From contig JAUNRL010000061.1 in the NCBI GenBank assembly GCA_030535715.1, positions 1 through 6,712 on the forward strand: DNA of 6,712 bases. Direction: 5' to 3'. The position numbers and the translations under genes were made by a program. Position 1 is the stretch's first letter. The number at the start of each line of letters is the position of its first letter. This stretch comes from Bacillota bacterium (GTDB taxonomy: Bacteria; Bacillota; Clostridia; Peptostreptococcales; Anaerovoracaceae). Shown piece after piece: positions 1 through 6,626 of this stretch. The notes below the pieces were generated by a model that was not told where the DNA came from, made no database searches, and saw only the letters and a list, made by a program, of their open reading frames with translations.

Positions 1-1
1 C

Positions 2-982
2 GGACTGGAGAAGGACGCGGCATGGGCCGGCATTCCCAAGGATGCCGGAGACGACGCTGACATCACCGACGGCATGCTGATCTGCGCCCGGGTCAGTCTG
101 GCGGAGGAGCCGGGCGTTGCCATCGACGGCGGCGAAGGCGTCGGACGGGTGACCCGGCCGGGACTGGATCAGCCGGTGGGCAACGCGGCCATCAATTCCG
201 GACCCCGCGCCCAGATTACGGAGCAGGTCAGCCGGGTCCTGCGGGACCTGAACCGGGATCCGGAAACCGGCGTCAGGGTGACCATTTTTGTGCCCGGCGG
301 CCGGGAGGCGGCGAGGAAGACCTTCAACGCCAGCCTGGGCATCGAAGGCGGGCTGTCTATTCTGGGCACCACCGGCATCGTGGAGCCCATGAGCGAGCAG
401 GCTCTGGTGGACACCATCCGCCTGGAGATGAAGCAGGACGGTCTGCAGTCAGACTGTCTCGTGCTGACGCCGGGCAATTACGGCAGCCACTACATTGAAG
501 AGCACGGACTGGATCGGCTGACCGACGGCCAGGGGACAGTGATCCCTGTGCTGAAGTTTTCCAATTTTCTCGGGGAGACCCTGGACATGCTGGGATCCTG
601 CGGGATTCGCAGCGTCCTGCTGGTGGCCCACGCGGGGAAGCTGATCAAGGCGGCCGGCGGCATCATGAACACCCATTCCCGATGGGCGGACTGCCGCCGG
701 GAAATCCTCTGCGCTCATGCGGCGGTCTGCGGCGGATCGGCGGATCTTTGCCGGGCTCTCATGGAGGCGGCGACTACCGATGCCTGCTTTGATCTGCTGA
801 GGGACGCGGATCTCATGGAACCGGTTGTCGAAAGGGTGCTGCAGGAAATCCAGCGGCAGCTGGAGAGGCGGGCCGGCGAGGAGATCCGCATCGGTGCCGT
901 GATGTTTTCCAACGTGCACGGAACGCTGGGAGAGACCGGCGAAGCGGCGAAGCTGCTGAAGGAATGGAAGAAGGAGGACTGA
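2..982 (+). CDS. cbiD: Cobalt-precorrin-5B C1-methyltransferase CbiD (5' partial)
   Basis: CbiD uses S-adenosylmethionine to methylate C1 of cobalt-precorrin-5B, giving cobalt-precorrin-6A in the cytoplasmic anaerobic cobalamin pathway. The frame is open to the first bases of the window, and 24 conserved codons precede the first ATG at 74, so the true start is upstream. The visible 326 residues compare with roughly 360-380 in the family, so about 40-50 N-terminal residues are missing. Family motifs in order (residues counted from position 2) are KDAGDDADITDG near 13-24, DGGEGVGRVTRPGLDQPVG near 42-60, TTGIVEPMSE near 123-132, LTPGNYG near 145-151, AHAGKLIKAAGGIMNTHS near 189-206 and FSNVHGTLGETGEA near 302-315. 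The segment I remember as GHIGKL reads AHAGKL here, a small deviation. The gene ends 1 nt before cbiF and its last codons carry that gene's ribosome binding site. CbiD is specific to the anaerobic route, so it sets the pathway type for the whole window. Confidence 0.95.
   Translation, partial: GLEKDAAWAGIPKDAGDDADITDGMLICARVSLAEEPGVAIDGGEGVGRVTRPGLDQPVGNAAINSGPRAQITEQVSRVLRDLNRDPETGVRVTIFVPGGREAARKTFNASLGIEGGLSILGTTGIVEPMSEQALVDTIRLEMKQDGLQSDCLVLTPGNYGSHYIEEHGLDRLTDGQGTVIPVLKFSNFLGETLDMLGSCGIRSVLLVAHAGKLIKAAGGIMNTHSRWADCRREILCAHAAVCGGSADLCRALMEAATTDACFDLLRDADLMEPVVERVLQEIQRQLERRAGEEIRIGAVMFSNVHGTLGETGEAAKLLKEWKKED
971..977 (+). promoter_or_regulatory. Ribosome binding site of cbiF
   Basis: AAGGAGG matches the 16S anti-Shine-Dalgarno core and ends 6 nt before the ATG at 984. 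It lies inside the last codons of cbiD, so cbiF translation probably begins as ribosomes finish cbiD. It fixes the cbiF start, which also begins exactly at the conserved N-terminal strand. Confidence 0.85.
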
Positions 983-983
983 C

Positions 984-1739
984 ATGATTCATTTTGTGGG
1001 AGCCGGTCCGGGAGCGCCGGACCTGATCACCCTGCGGGGCGCGGATCTGCTGAAAAAAACGGACTGCATCATCTATGCGGGAAGCCTGGTGAATCCCGCG
1101 CTGCTGGAGTACACGAAGCCGGGCTGCCGGATCCATAACAGCGCCATCATGACGCTGGAGGAAGTGATCGACGTGATGAAGGAGATGGAGGCCGCCGGAA
1201 TGGATACGGTGCGGCTGCATACGGGAGATGCCAGCCTGTACGGCGCCATCCGGGAGCAGATGGATCTGCTGGATGAGCTGGGCATCGCCTACGACGATAC
1301 GCCGGGCGTCTCCAGTTTTTCTGGTGCGGCGGCAGCCCTGCGGGCGGAATACACCCTGCCCGGCGTCAGTCAGAGTGTGGTCATTACCCGCATGGCCGGC
1401 CGGACGCCGGTGCCGGAAAAGGAATCTCTGGCCTCCTTTGCGGTTCACGATTCCACCATGGTGATCTTCCTGTCCACCGGTCTGCTGGAAGACGTCAGTC
1501 GGGAGCTGATCGCCGGCGGACGCGGAGCTGACGATCCGGCAGCCATCGTATATAAGGCGACCTGGCCCGATGAGAAAGTGGTGTACTGCACCATCGGCAC
1601 CCTGGCGGAAGCAGCCCGGCGGGAGAACGTGACGAAGACAGCACTGATTCTGATCGGCGGATTCCTGAACGAAGGCTACGAGCGGAGCAGGCTGTACGAT
1701 CCGGGATTCACCACGGAATTCCGAGAGGCGGTAAAATGA
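984..1739 (+). CDS. cbiF: Cobalt-precorrin-4 C11-methyltransferase (CbiF/CobM)
   Basis: CbiF is a class III SAM-dependent tetrapyrrole methyltransferase that methylates C11 of cobalt-precorrin-4 to give cobalt-precorrin-5A, the substrate of CbiG encoded next. The 251-residue length is normal for the family. Visible motifs are the N-terminal VGAGPGAPDLIT (residues 5-16), the SAM-pocket segment HTGDASLYGAIREQ (79-92), TPGVSSF (107-113) and the CbiF-type segment GVSQSVVITRMAGRTPVPE (127-145). The last distinguishes it from CbiH, CbiE and CbiL in the same superfamily. YKATWPDE (190-197) and a C-terminal ALILIGGFL strand complete the fold. The start at 984 is supported by an ideal Shine-Dalgarno 6 nt upstream. 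The stop overlaps the start of cbiG by 4 nt (ATGA), implying translational coupling. No signal peptide or membrane segment is visible; the protein should be cytosolic. Confidence 0.96.
   Translation: MIHFVGAGPGAPDLITLRGADLLKKTDCIIYAGSLVNPALLEYTKPGCRIHNSAIMTLEEVIDVMKEMEAAGMDTVRLHTGDASLYGAIREQMDLLDELGIAYDDTPGVSSFSGAAAALRAEYTLPGVSQSVVITRMAGRTPVPEKESLASFAVHDSTMVIFLSTGLLEDVSRELIAGGRGADDPAAIVYKATWPDEKVVYCTIGTLAEAARRENVTKTALILIGGFLNEGYERSRLYDPGFTTEFREAVK
1724..1728 (+). promoter_or_regulatory. Ribosome binding site of cbiG
   Basis: AGAGG lies 7 nt before the ATG at 1736, within the end of cbiF. It is weaker than the sites of cbiF and cbiET. It supports the upstream ATG, and therefore the polar N-terminal extension of CbiG, over the next in-frame ATG at residue 39, which would delete conserved-looking sequence. 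Confidence 0.6.
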
Positions 1740-2806
1740 GCAAACGGCTGGAAAAACACGCGCAGCAGAGCGTCAGCCGGGAAACAGGCGGCGCAGGACA
1801 GCCGGAGCGCGGCGGCATCGAAGCCATCGCTTTCACGGACCGGGGGGAGATGCTGGCTGAAAAACTGATGGACGCCGTGGGCGGAAGGGCCTGCCGGAGC
1901 GGGCAGCCTGACAGTCTGCGTGCCTGGACAGAAAAGCACTTTCCTTCTGCGAAGGTCCTGATCTTCGTGGGCGCGGCGGGAATCGCCGTCCGCGCCATCG
2001 TGCCTTGGGTGAACAGCAAGGTCTCGGATCCGGCGGTTATCGTCATCGATGAGCGGGGCCGGAATGTGATCCCGATTCTGTCGGGCCACCTTGGCGGCGC
2101 CAACGATCTGGCGGCTGACCTGGCGCGGATCTGCGGCGGACGCTGCGTGCTGACCACAGCGACGGACATCAACGGCGTCTTTGCCGTGGATGAGTGGGCG
2201 AAACGTCAGAACTGCGCGATCCTTGAGCCGGAGCGAATCAAAAACATATCCGGCGGCCTGCTGGGCGGTGAAACGAAGACCGTGCGCAGCCACTGGCCCA
2301 TCGCCGGAATCCTTCCCGACGGGCTGATGATGACAGGCGCAGAAGAAGCGGACATTGTGCTGGACATCCGTCCGACAGGCGAAAAGGGCATTCACCTGAT
2401 TCCCCGGATCTGCCGTCTGGGCATCGGCTGCCGTCGGGGAACCAGGGCAGAGGATCTGGAGGCTTTTCTTGAGCAGATGCTGCGGGATACCGGTATCCAT
2501 GAGGCGGCCATCGCCGGCGCGGCCACCATCGACATCAAAGGCGACGAGAAGGGACTTCTGCAGTTCTGTGAAAATCACGGCTGGCCGCTGCAGCTGTTCG
2601 ACGCGCCTCAGCTGGAACAGGCACCGGGCAGTTTCCACGGATCGGAATTCGTGGCGGGCGTCACCGGCGTGGACAACGTCTGCGAGCGCAGCGCGGTTCT
2701 GGCTTCGGAGGGGGAACTGATCGTCGGAAAGACCGCCGGCGGGGGCATGACCATGGCGCTGGCGCAAAGCGGATTTCAACCGGACTGGGAGTGGAGCAAT
2801 GAGTAG
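1736..2806 (+). CDS. cbiG: Cobalt-precorrin-5A hydrolase CbiG
   Basis: CbiG opens the delta-lactone of cobalt-precorrin-5A and removes the two-carbon fragment as acetaldehyde, giving cobalt-precorrin-5B for CbiD. The protein has 356 residues. An N-terminal domain (about 28-126) contains FVGAAGIAVRAIVPWV (77-92) and ILSGHLGGANDLA (114-126). A central region (about 138-222) includes TTATDINGVFAVDEWA (140-155). The C-terminal CbiG domain runs from RLGIGCRRGT (227-236) through FVAGVTGVDNVCERSA (305-320) to KTAGGGMTMA (332-341). All three segments are intact. The first 27 residues are polar, charged and low in hydrophobics, and precede the expected first strand (IEAIAFTDRGE); they look like a lineage-specific extension. 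CbiG occurs only in the anaerobic pathway. The gene starts inside the cbiF stop codon (4 nt overlap) and ends 8 nt inside cbiH. Confidence 0.95.
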   Translation: MSKRLEKHAQQSVSRETGGAGQPERGGIEAIAFTDRGEMLAEKLMDAVGGRACRSGQPDSLRAWTEKHFPSAKVLIFVGAAGIAVRAIVPWVNSKVSDPAVIVIDERGRNVIPILSGHLGGANDLAADLARICGGRCVLTTATDINGVFAVDEWAKRQNCAILEPERIKNISGGLLGGETKTVRSHWPIAGILPDGLMMTGAEEADIVLDIRPTGEKGIHLIPRICRLGIGCRRGTRAEDLEAFLEQMLRDTGIHEAAIAGAATIDIKGDEKGLLQFCENHGWPLQLFDAPQLEQAPGSFHGSEFVAGVTGVDNVCERSAVLASEGELIVGKTAGGGMTMALAQSGFQPDWEWSNE

Positions 2807-3563
2807 AATTTATGCAGTCGGGATCGGCCCCGGCGGACAGGAATACATGACGCAGGAAGCGTTTCAGGTGCTGAAACAGGTGGATATCATCGCCGGATAC
2901 ACTGTGTACGTTGATCTGATCCGGGAGCGCTACCCGGACAAGGCATTCTTCACCACGCCGATGAAGAAGGAGATCGAGCGCTGCCGGTGGGCCGTCGAGC
3001 GAGCCCGCGAAGGCCAAAGCGTGGCCATGATCTGCAGCGGTGATGCCGGCGTGTACGGCATGGCGGGATTGCTTTTTGAACTGGCCCAGCAGTACGATGA
3101 CATGGAAGTGGAGGTCGTTTCCGGCATCACGGCGGCCATTTCCGGCGCGGCGGTTCTGGGCGCGCCCATCGGGCACGATTTCTGTCTGATCTCTCTGTCG
3201 GATCTGCTGACACCCTGGGAACTCATCGAGAAGAGGCTTCGCTGCGCGGGAGAAGGGGACTTCGCCATCTGTCTGTACAATCCGCGTTCGAAGAAGAGGG
3301 ATGACTATCTGCGGAAGGCCTGCGATATTCTTCTGCGGTACAAGGCGCCGGAGACGGTCTGTGGCTGGGTGCGCAACATCGGCCGAGAAGGAGAGGAATA
3401 CCGGGTTCTGACTTTGGGCGAACTGGGCGCAGAGCCCATTGATATGTTTACCACCGTCTTCATCGGCTCGGCAACGACCCGGGTGATGAACGGACGGATG
3501 ATCACACCGAGAGGATACGAAAAGCATGAGGATACTTATTTTCGGCGGAACGACGGAGAGTAG
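2799..3563 (+). CDS. cbiH: Cobalt-precorrin-3 (precorrin-3B) C17-methyltransferase CbiH/CobJ
   Basis: CbiH methylates C17 and drives contraction of the macrocycle from porphyrinoid to corrin type, giving cobalt-precorrin-4, the substrate of CbiF. The 254 residues match the single-domain family. Motifs are VGIGPGG (7-13), ICSGDAGVYGMA (78-89), VVSGITAAISGAAVLGAPIG (106-125), the CbiH/CobJ-typical HDFCLISLSDLLTPW (126-140), LYNPRSKKR (159-167), FIGSATTR (221-228) and MITPRGY (234-240). I see no fused CbiG or ferredoxin domain, and CbiG is a separate gene here. The start has a GGGAG site at 2787-2791, 7 nt upstream, and overlaps the end of cbiG by 8 nt. The C-terminal 13 residues beyond RGY are charged and read through the start of cbiJ, giving an unusually long 38 nt overlap. 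Confidence 0.96.
   Translation: MSRIYAVGIGPGGQEYMTQEAFQVLKQVDIIAGYTVYVDLIRERYPDKAFFTTPMKKEIERCRWAVERAREGQSVAMICSGDAGVYGMAGLLFELAQQYDDMEVEVVSGITAAISGAAVLGAPIGHDFCLISLSDLLTPWELIEKRLRCAGEGDFAICLYNPRSKKRDDYLRKACDILLRYKAPETVCGWVRNIGREGEEYRVLTLGELGAEPIDMFTTVFIGSATTRVMNGRMITPRGYEKHEDTYFRRNDGE
3509..3515 (+). promoter_or_regulatory. Ribosome binding site of cbiJ inside cbiH
   Basis: GAGAGGA ends 10 nt before the ATG at 3526. It lies within cbiH coding sequence and supports the upstream cbiJ start despite a 38 nt overlap. The ATG opens directly into the conserved dinucleotide-binding strand (MRILIFGGTTES), so a later start would destroy the fold. Confidence 0.7.
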
Positions 3564-4344
3564 AAATCTGTCCCGAGCGCTGGCCGATGCCGGGGTCCAG
3601 GTGACCGTCAGCGTGGTTTCGGACTACGGCGCGCGGGAGCAGGGCGAATATCCGGGTATCCGCGTTTCCGTCGGAGCAAAGGCAATCCCGGAAATGGTCA
3701 GGATGCTCAGGGAAATGGATCTGTGCATCGACGCGACCCATCCCTACGCCACGGAAGTGACGGTCAATATCCGAAAGGCATCGGAGGAGGCCGGTGTGGA
3801 ACGGATCCGACTGCGGCGGGACGACGCAGAGGAGGCCGCTGCGGACCGGCTGCCGGAAAGCGTCGCTGCGGAAACGCCGCGCACAGGTATTCGCCGGGCG
3901 GCGGATCGGGAGGAAGCCATCGCCATCGCCCGGGAGGAAATCGCCTCTCAGCAGGGCAATCTCCTGCTGACCACCGGCGTGAAGGATCTGCCCTTTTATG
4001 CGGCGAACTTCGACCGGGAGCGGATCGTCGCCCGGGTGCTGCCTTCGGAGGAAAGCATCCGCACCTGCGAGGAAGCCGGACTGGATCACGGTCACATCAT
4101 CGCCATGCAGGGGCCCTTCTCTGCCGAGCTGAATGCCGCCCTGATCCGCGGGTTTCATATTGCTGCGCTGATGACCAAGGAAAGCGGGCGAAGTGGCGGA
4201 TTCCGGGAGAAGCTTCAGGCTTGCCGGGAATGCGGGATCCCCGCCATCGTGATCGCCCGTCCCCGGGAGCAGGGGCTGGGCTATGAGGACGCGCTGAAGA
4301 AGTGCCTTGCCCTGATGGGACTGGACAGGAGGATTGAACGATGA
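3526..4344 (+). CDS. cbiJ: Cobalt-precorrin-6A reductase (CbiJ/CobK)
   Basis: CbiJ reduces the macrocycle of cobalt-precorrin-6A with a nicotinamide cofactor to give cobalt-precorrin-6B, between CbiD and CbiET in the pathway. The product has 272 residues, slightly longer than the usual 245-260. Motifs are the N-terminal nucleotide-binding segment ILIFGGTTESRNL (3-15), IDATHPYA (68-75), LLTTGVKDL (147-155), AMQGPFSAELN (193-203), MTKESGRSGGF (216-226) and VIARP (242-246), all typical of CobK/CbiJ. The extra length is probably the Glu/Ala/Arg-rich stretch at about residues 99-128, between the THPYA and TTGVKDL blocks. Such an insertion would be expected in a surface loop, which I infer rather than see. 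The 5' end overlaps cbiH by 38 nt and the 3' end overlaps cbiET by 4 nt (ATGA). Confidence 0.95.
   Translation: MRILIFGGTTESRNLSRALADAGVQVTVSVVSDYGAREQGEYPGIRVSVGAKAIPEMVRMLREMDLCIDATHPYATEVTVNIRKASEEAGVERIRLRRDDAEEAAADRLPESVAAETPRTGIRRAADREEAIAIAREEIASQQGNLLLTTGVKDLPFYAANFDRERIVARVLPSEESIRTCEEAGLDHGHIIAMQGPFSAELNAALIRGFHIAALMTKESGRSGGFREKLQACRECGIPAIVIARPREQGLGYEDALKKCLALMGLDRRIER
4327..4333 (+). promoter_or_regulatory. Ribosome binding site of cbiET
   Basis: AGGAGGA is a near-perfect Shine-Dalgarno site inside the last codons of cbiJ, 7 nt before the ATG at 4341. It fixes the start, which leads straight into the conserved NITLIGTGGGNPD strand of the CbiE domain. Confidence 0.82.
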
Positions 4345-5666
4345 ACATCACTCTGATCGGAACGGGCGGCGGAAACCCGGATACCATGACGGCGGGAGCG
4401 GCGGAGACCCTGCAGAGGGCATCGCTGATCATCGGTGCGCCCCGGCTGCTGGAGACGATTCCCAGAGAATGGGGCAGCCGCCGGGAGGCGGCGATCGCCG
4501 CGAAGGATATCCTCCGGATCATTCAGGATCATCAGGCGGAGAGCAGCGGGAGCCCGGATCGGGCTGAAAGCAGCGCGCCGGACATGAATGCCGGCGGCGT
4601 GCCGGATCCGTGCGCTGATTCGGTCTGCGTCGTTTTCAGCGGCGATACCGGATTCTATTCCGGGACAAAGTCTCTTGTGCCCCGGCTGAAGGAAGCCGGA
4701 CTGGCCCCGCGGATCATTCCGGGAATCTCCAGCGTACAGTTTCTGGCGGCGCGGCTGCAGATTCCCTGGCAGGACTGGAAACTGGTTTCCGCCCATGGCC
4801 TGGACTGCAGCGCGGCGGATGAGCTGGAAGGAGACCGGCCGGTGTTCTTCCTGACCGGCGGCAGGCTGGACCCGGCGGATCTCTGCGCGCAGCTGTGCAG
4901 CGCGGGAAAAGGTGACTGTCCGGTGGTAATCGCCCAGCGCCTGTCCTACCCCGACGAACAGGTTTTCCGCGGAAAGGCAGAGGAGTTCGCGGAAGAAGCA
5001 TTCGATTCCCTGTCGGTCATGCTGGTCTTGCGGGATGCCGGCAGCGCGTCGGATACACCGGAGCCGGATGCCGGCGCGGCACCTGCAGCCGATGCGGCAA
5101 GCTGGCGCCCCGGTATCGCTGACCGGGCGTTCATCCGGGGCGAGGTTCCCATGACCAGGCAGGATGTCCGCGCGGTGATCGCCGGGCGCATGCAGGTCAG
5201 GGAAGGCGATGTGATCTGGGACGTGGGCGCCGGCACGGGGAGCGTCTCCGTGGAACTGGCGCTTCAGGCCGGACGTGGCAGGGTCTATGCGGTTGAGCGG
5301 GATCCTGAAGGGTGCCTCCTCATCGGACAGAACCGGGATCAGTTCGGTCTGACCAATCTGGACATTGTGGAGGGAGCGGCGCCGGATGCGCTGCGTGACC
5401 TTCCCGCGCCGGATCAGGTGTTCATCGGCGGCAGCGGCGGGAAGCTGCGGGAGATCGTCGATCTGGCTCTGAACAGGAACCCGCGGGCCGGCATCTGCGT
5501 GACGGCGATCCTGCTGGAGACGGTCAGTGCCGCGCTGGACGCCATGGCAGAGCGAGGTCTGCAGACCGAGGTGGTTCAGGTTGCCGTCAGCACGGCAAAG
5601 TCCGTCGGCAAAAAGCACATGATGATGGGCACCAACCCGATCTTCGTCATTACGGGGAAGAAGTGA
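4341..5666 (+). CDS. cbiET: Bifunctional cobalt-precorrin-6B C5/C15-methyltransferase, decarboxylating (CbiE-CbiT fusion)
   Basis: This fusion methylates C5 (CbiE half) and C15 with decarboxylation of the C12 acetate (CbiT half), converting cobalt-precorrin-6B to cobalt-precorrin-8. The 441 residues match bifunctional CbiET/CobL proteins. The CbiE domain (about 1-231) has ITLIGTGGGNPD (3-14), FSGDTGFYSG (99-108), IIPGISSVQFLAARL (125-139) and VIAQRLSYPDEQV (196-208). The CbiT domain (about 262-441) has RGEVPMTRQDVRAVI (266-280), the class I SAM site VIWDVGAGTGSVSVELA (291-307), FIGGSGGKLREIV (361-373) and NPIFVITGKK (432-441). Two low-complexity segments stand out. One is a 28-residue insertion inside the CbiE domain (about 65-92) with an imperfect repeat. 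The other is an Ala/Asp/Pro-rich linker (about 232-254) joining the two enzymes. No stop or frameshift separates the halves. The start overlaps cbiJ by 4 nt. Confidence 0.95.
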   Translation: MNITLIGTGGGNPDTMTAGAAETLQRASLIIGAPRLLETIPREWGSRREAAIAAKDILRIIQDHQAESSGSPDRAESSAPDMNAGGVPDPCADSVCVVFSGDTGFYSGTKSLVPRLKEAGLAPRIIPGISSVQFLAARLQIPWQDWKLVSAHGLDCSAADELEGDRPVFFLTGGRLDPADLCAQLCSAGKGDCPVVIAQRLSYPDEQVFRGKAEEFAEEAFDSLSVMLVLRDAGSASDTPEPDAGAAPAADAASWRPGIADRAFIRGEVPMTRQDVRAVIAGRMQVREGDVIWDVGAGTGSVSVELALQAGRGRVYAVERDPEGCLLIGQNRDQFGLTNLDIVEGAAPDALRDLPAPDQVFIGGSGGKLREIVDLALNRNPRAGICVTAILLETVSAALDAMAERGLQTEVVQVAVSTAKSVGKKHMMMGTNPIFVITGKK

Positions 5667-5668
5667 GG
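5665..5668 (+). promoter_or_regulatory. Ribosome binding site of cbiA
   Basis: GAGG overlaps the cbiET stop codon and the two bases after it, and ends 7 nt before the ATG at 5676. The 9 nt between cbiET and cbiA is the largest gene gap in the window, so cbiA is still clearly part of the same operon. Confidence 0.6.
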
Positions 5669-5675
5669 AACAGTC

Positions 5676-6626
5676 ATGATTCGAATGATGATTACGGCGC
5701 CGGCATCGGGCACTGGCAAGACGGCGGTAACCTGCGGGCTGCTGGCGCTGATGAGCAAAAGAGAACAGAACCCCTGCGCCTTCAAATGCGGGCCTGACTA
5801 TATCGATCCCATGTTTCACCGTTCGGTGCTGGGCATCGAGAGCCACAATCTGGATCTGTTCCTCGCCGGGGAGAACCGGGTCAGGGAAATGTTTGCCCGG
5901 TACAGCCACGGTCACGAAGCGGTCATCTGCGAGGGGGTTATGGGATATTATGACGGCCTGGGCGGACGGTCAGCCATCGCCAGCCCATGGCATCTTTCCC
6001 GGATTCTGGATCTGCCTTGTCTGCTGGTGCTCCGGCCGAAGGGATCGGCGCTGACCCTGGCGGCGGTGATCCGTGGGATCGCCAGGTTCCGGGAGGACGC
6101 GCGCATCGCCGGCGTGATTCTCAACGACTGCAGCAAAGGCTTCTTTGACACCTACGGCCCCATGCTGGAGGAAGAAAGCGGCGTTCCGGTGCTGGGCTAT
6201 CTGCCCCACATCGAAGAGGCGTCTTTCGAAAGCCGGCATCTGGGACTGATGACGGCGGGGGAGATCGACGGTCTGAGAGAGCGCATCGGCCGGATCGCCT
6301 CGGTGATGGAGAAATCTGTTGACATGGACCGGCTGCAGAACATCTTCGCCGCACCGGCGGAACACATGGCGGAGCTTCACGTCGGCGTGGCGCCGCACAT
6401 CCATGTTTCCGCAGAAACGGACAGCCCGTCGAAGGCCCGCATCGCTGTCGCCCGGGACGAGGCCTTCTCGTTTATCTATACCGAGTCGCTGGATGCCATG
6501 CGGGATGCCGGAGCGGAATTGCTTTTCTTCAGTCCGCTGCGGGACAGAACTCTGCCGGAGGAGGCGGACGGACTGTATCTGCCCGGCGGATACCCGGAGC
6601 TGTACCTGAAGATACCATCAGGCTGA
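5676..6626 (+). CDS. cbiA: Cobyrinate a,c-diamide synthase CbiA, C-terminally truncated
   Basis: CbiA uses ATP and glutamine to amidate side chains a and c of cob(II)yrinate. The ATP-binding N-terminal domain is complete: P-loop TAPASGTGKT (7-16), KCGPDYIDPMFH (37-48), HNLDLFL (57-63), EGVMGYYDG (86-94) and VPVLGYLP (170-177). The glutaminase domain starts at about residue 256 (IAVARDEAFSFIYTE) and reaches LPGGYPELY (302-310, ending at base 6605). The family normally continues about 140 residues to a total near 450, including the nucleophilic cysteine in an AECGG-type motif and a catalytic histidine. Here six unrelated residues (LKIPSG) are followed by tandem stops TGA-TAG at 6624-6629. As written, the product could bind ATP and substrate but not hydrolyse glutamine. 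Codon use and GC change at the same point, so I think the loss reflects a foreign join rather than gradual decay. MIRMMITAPA directly after a good ribosome binding site supports the start. Confidence 0.9.
   Translation: MIRMMITAPASGTGKTAVTCGLLALMSKREQNPCAFKCGPDYIDPMFHRSVLGIESHNLDLFLAGENRVREMFARYSHGHEAVICEGVMGYYDGLGGRSAIASPWHLSRILDLPCLLVLRPKGSALTLAAVIRGIARFREDARIAGVILNDCSKGFFDTYGPMLEEESGVPVLGYLPHIEEASFESRHLGLMTAGEIDGLRERIGRIASVMEKSVDMDRLQNIFAAPAEHMAELHVGVAPHIHVSAETDSPSKARIAVARDEAFSFIYTESLDAMRDAGAELLFFSPLRDRTLPEEADGLYLPGGYPELYLKIPSG

Noticed and set aside
74..982. ATG at 74 as the start of cbiD
   Set aside because: Conserved CbiD sequence (KDAGDDADITDG) lies upstream in the same open frame, so the gene begins before the window.
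1676..2779. A 367-codon minus-strand open frame opposite cbiG
   Set aside because: It covers almost exactly the sense gene, has antisense-type composition and no family motif. cbiG on the + strand explains the region.
2661..3527. A 288-codon minus-strand open frame opposite cbiH
   Set aside because: It is an antisense shadow of an intact, motif-bearing methyltransferase gene and has no recognisable domain.
4281..5915. A 544-codon open frame on the minus strand opposite cbiET
   Set aside because: It is the mirror of a GC-rich coding gene whose codon structure suppresses antisense stops. The translation is rich in Arg, His, Pro and Gln with no recognisable motif, while the + strand has full CbiE and CbiT domains.
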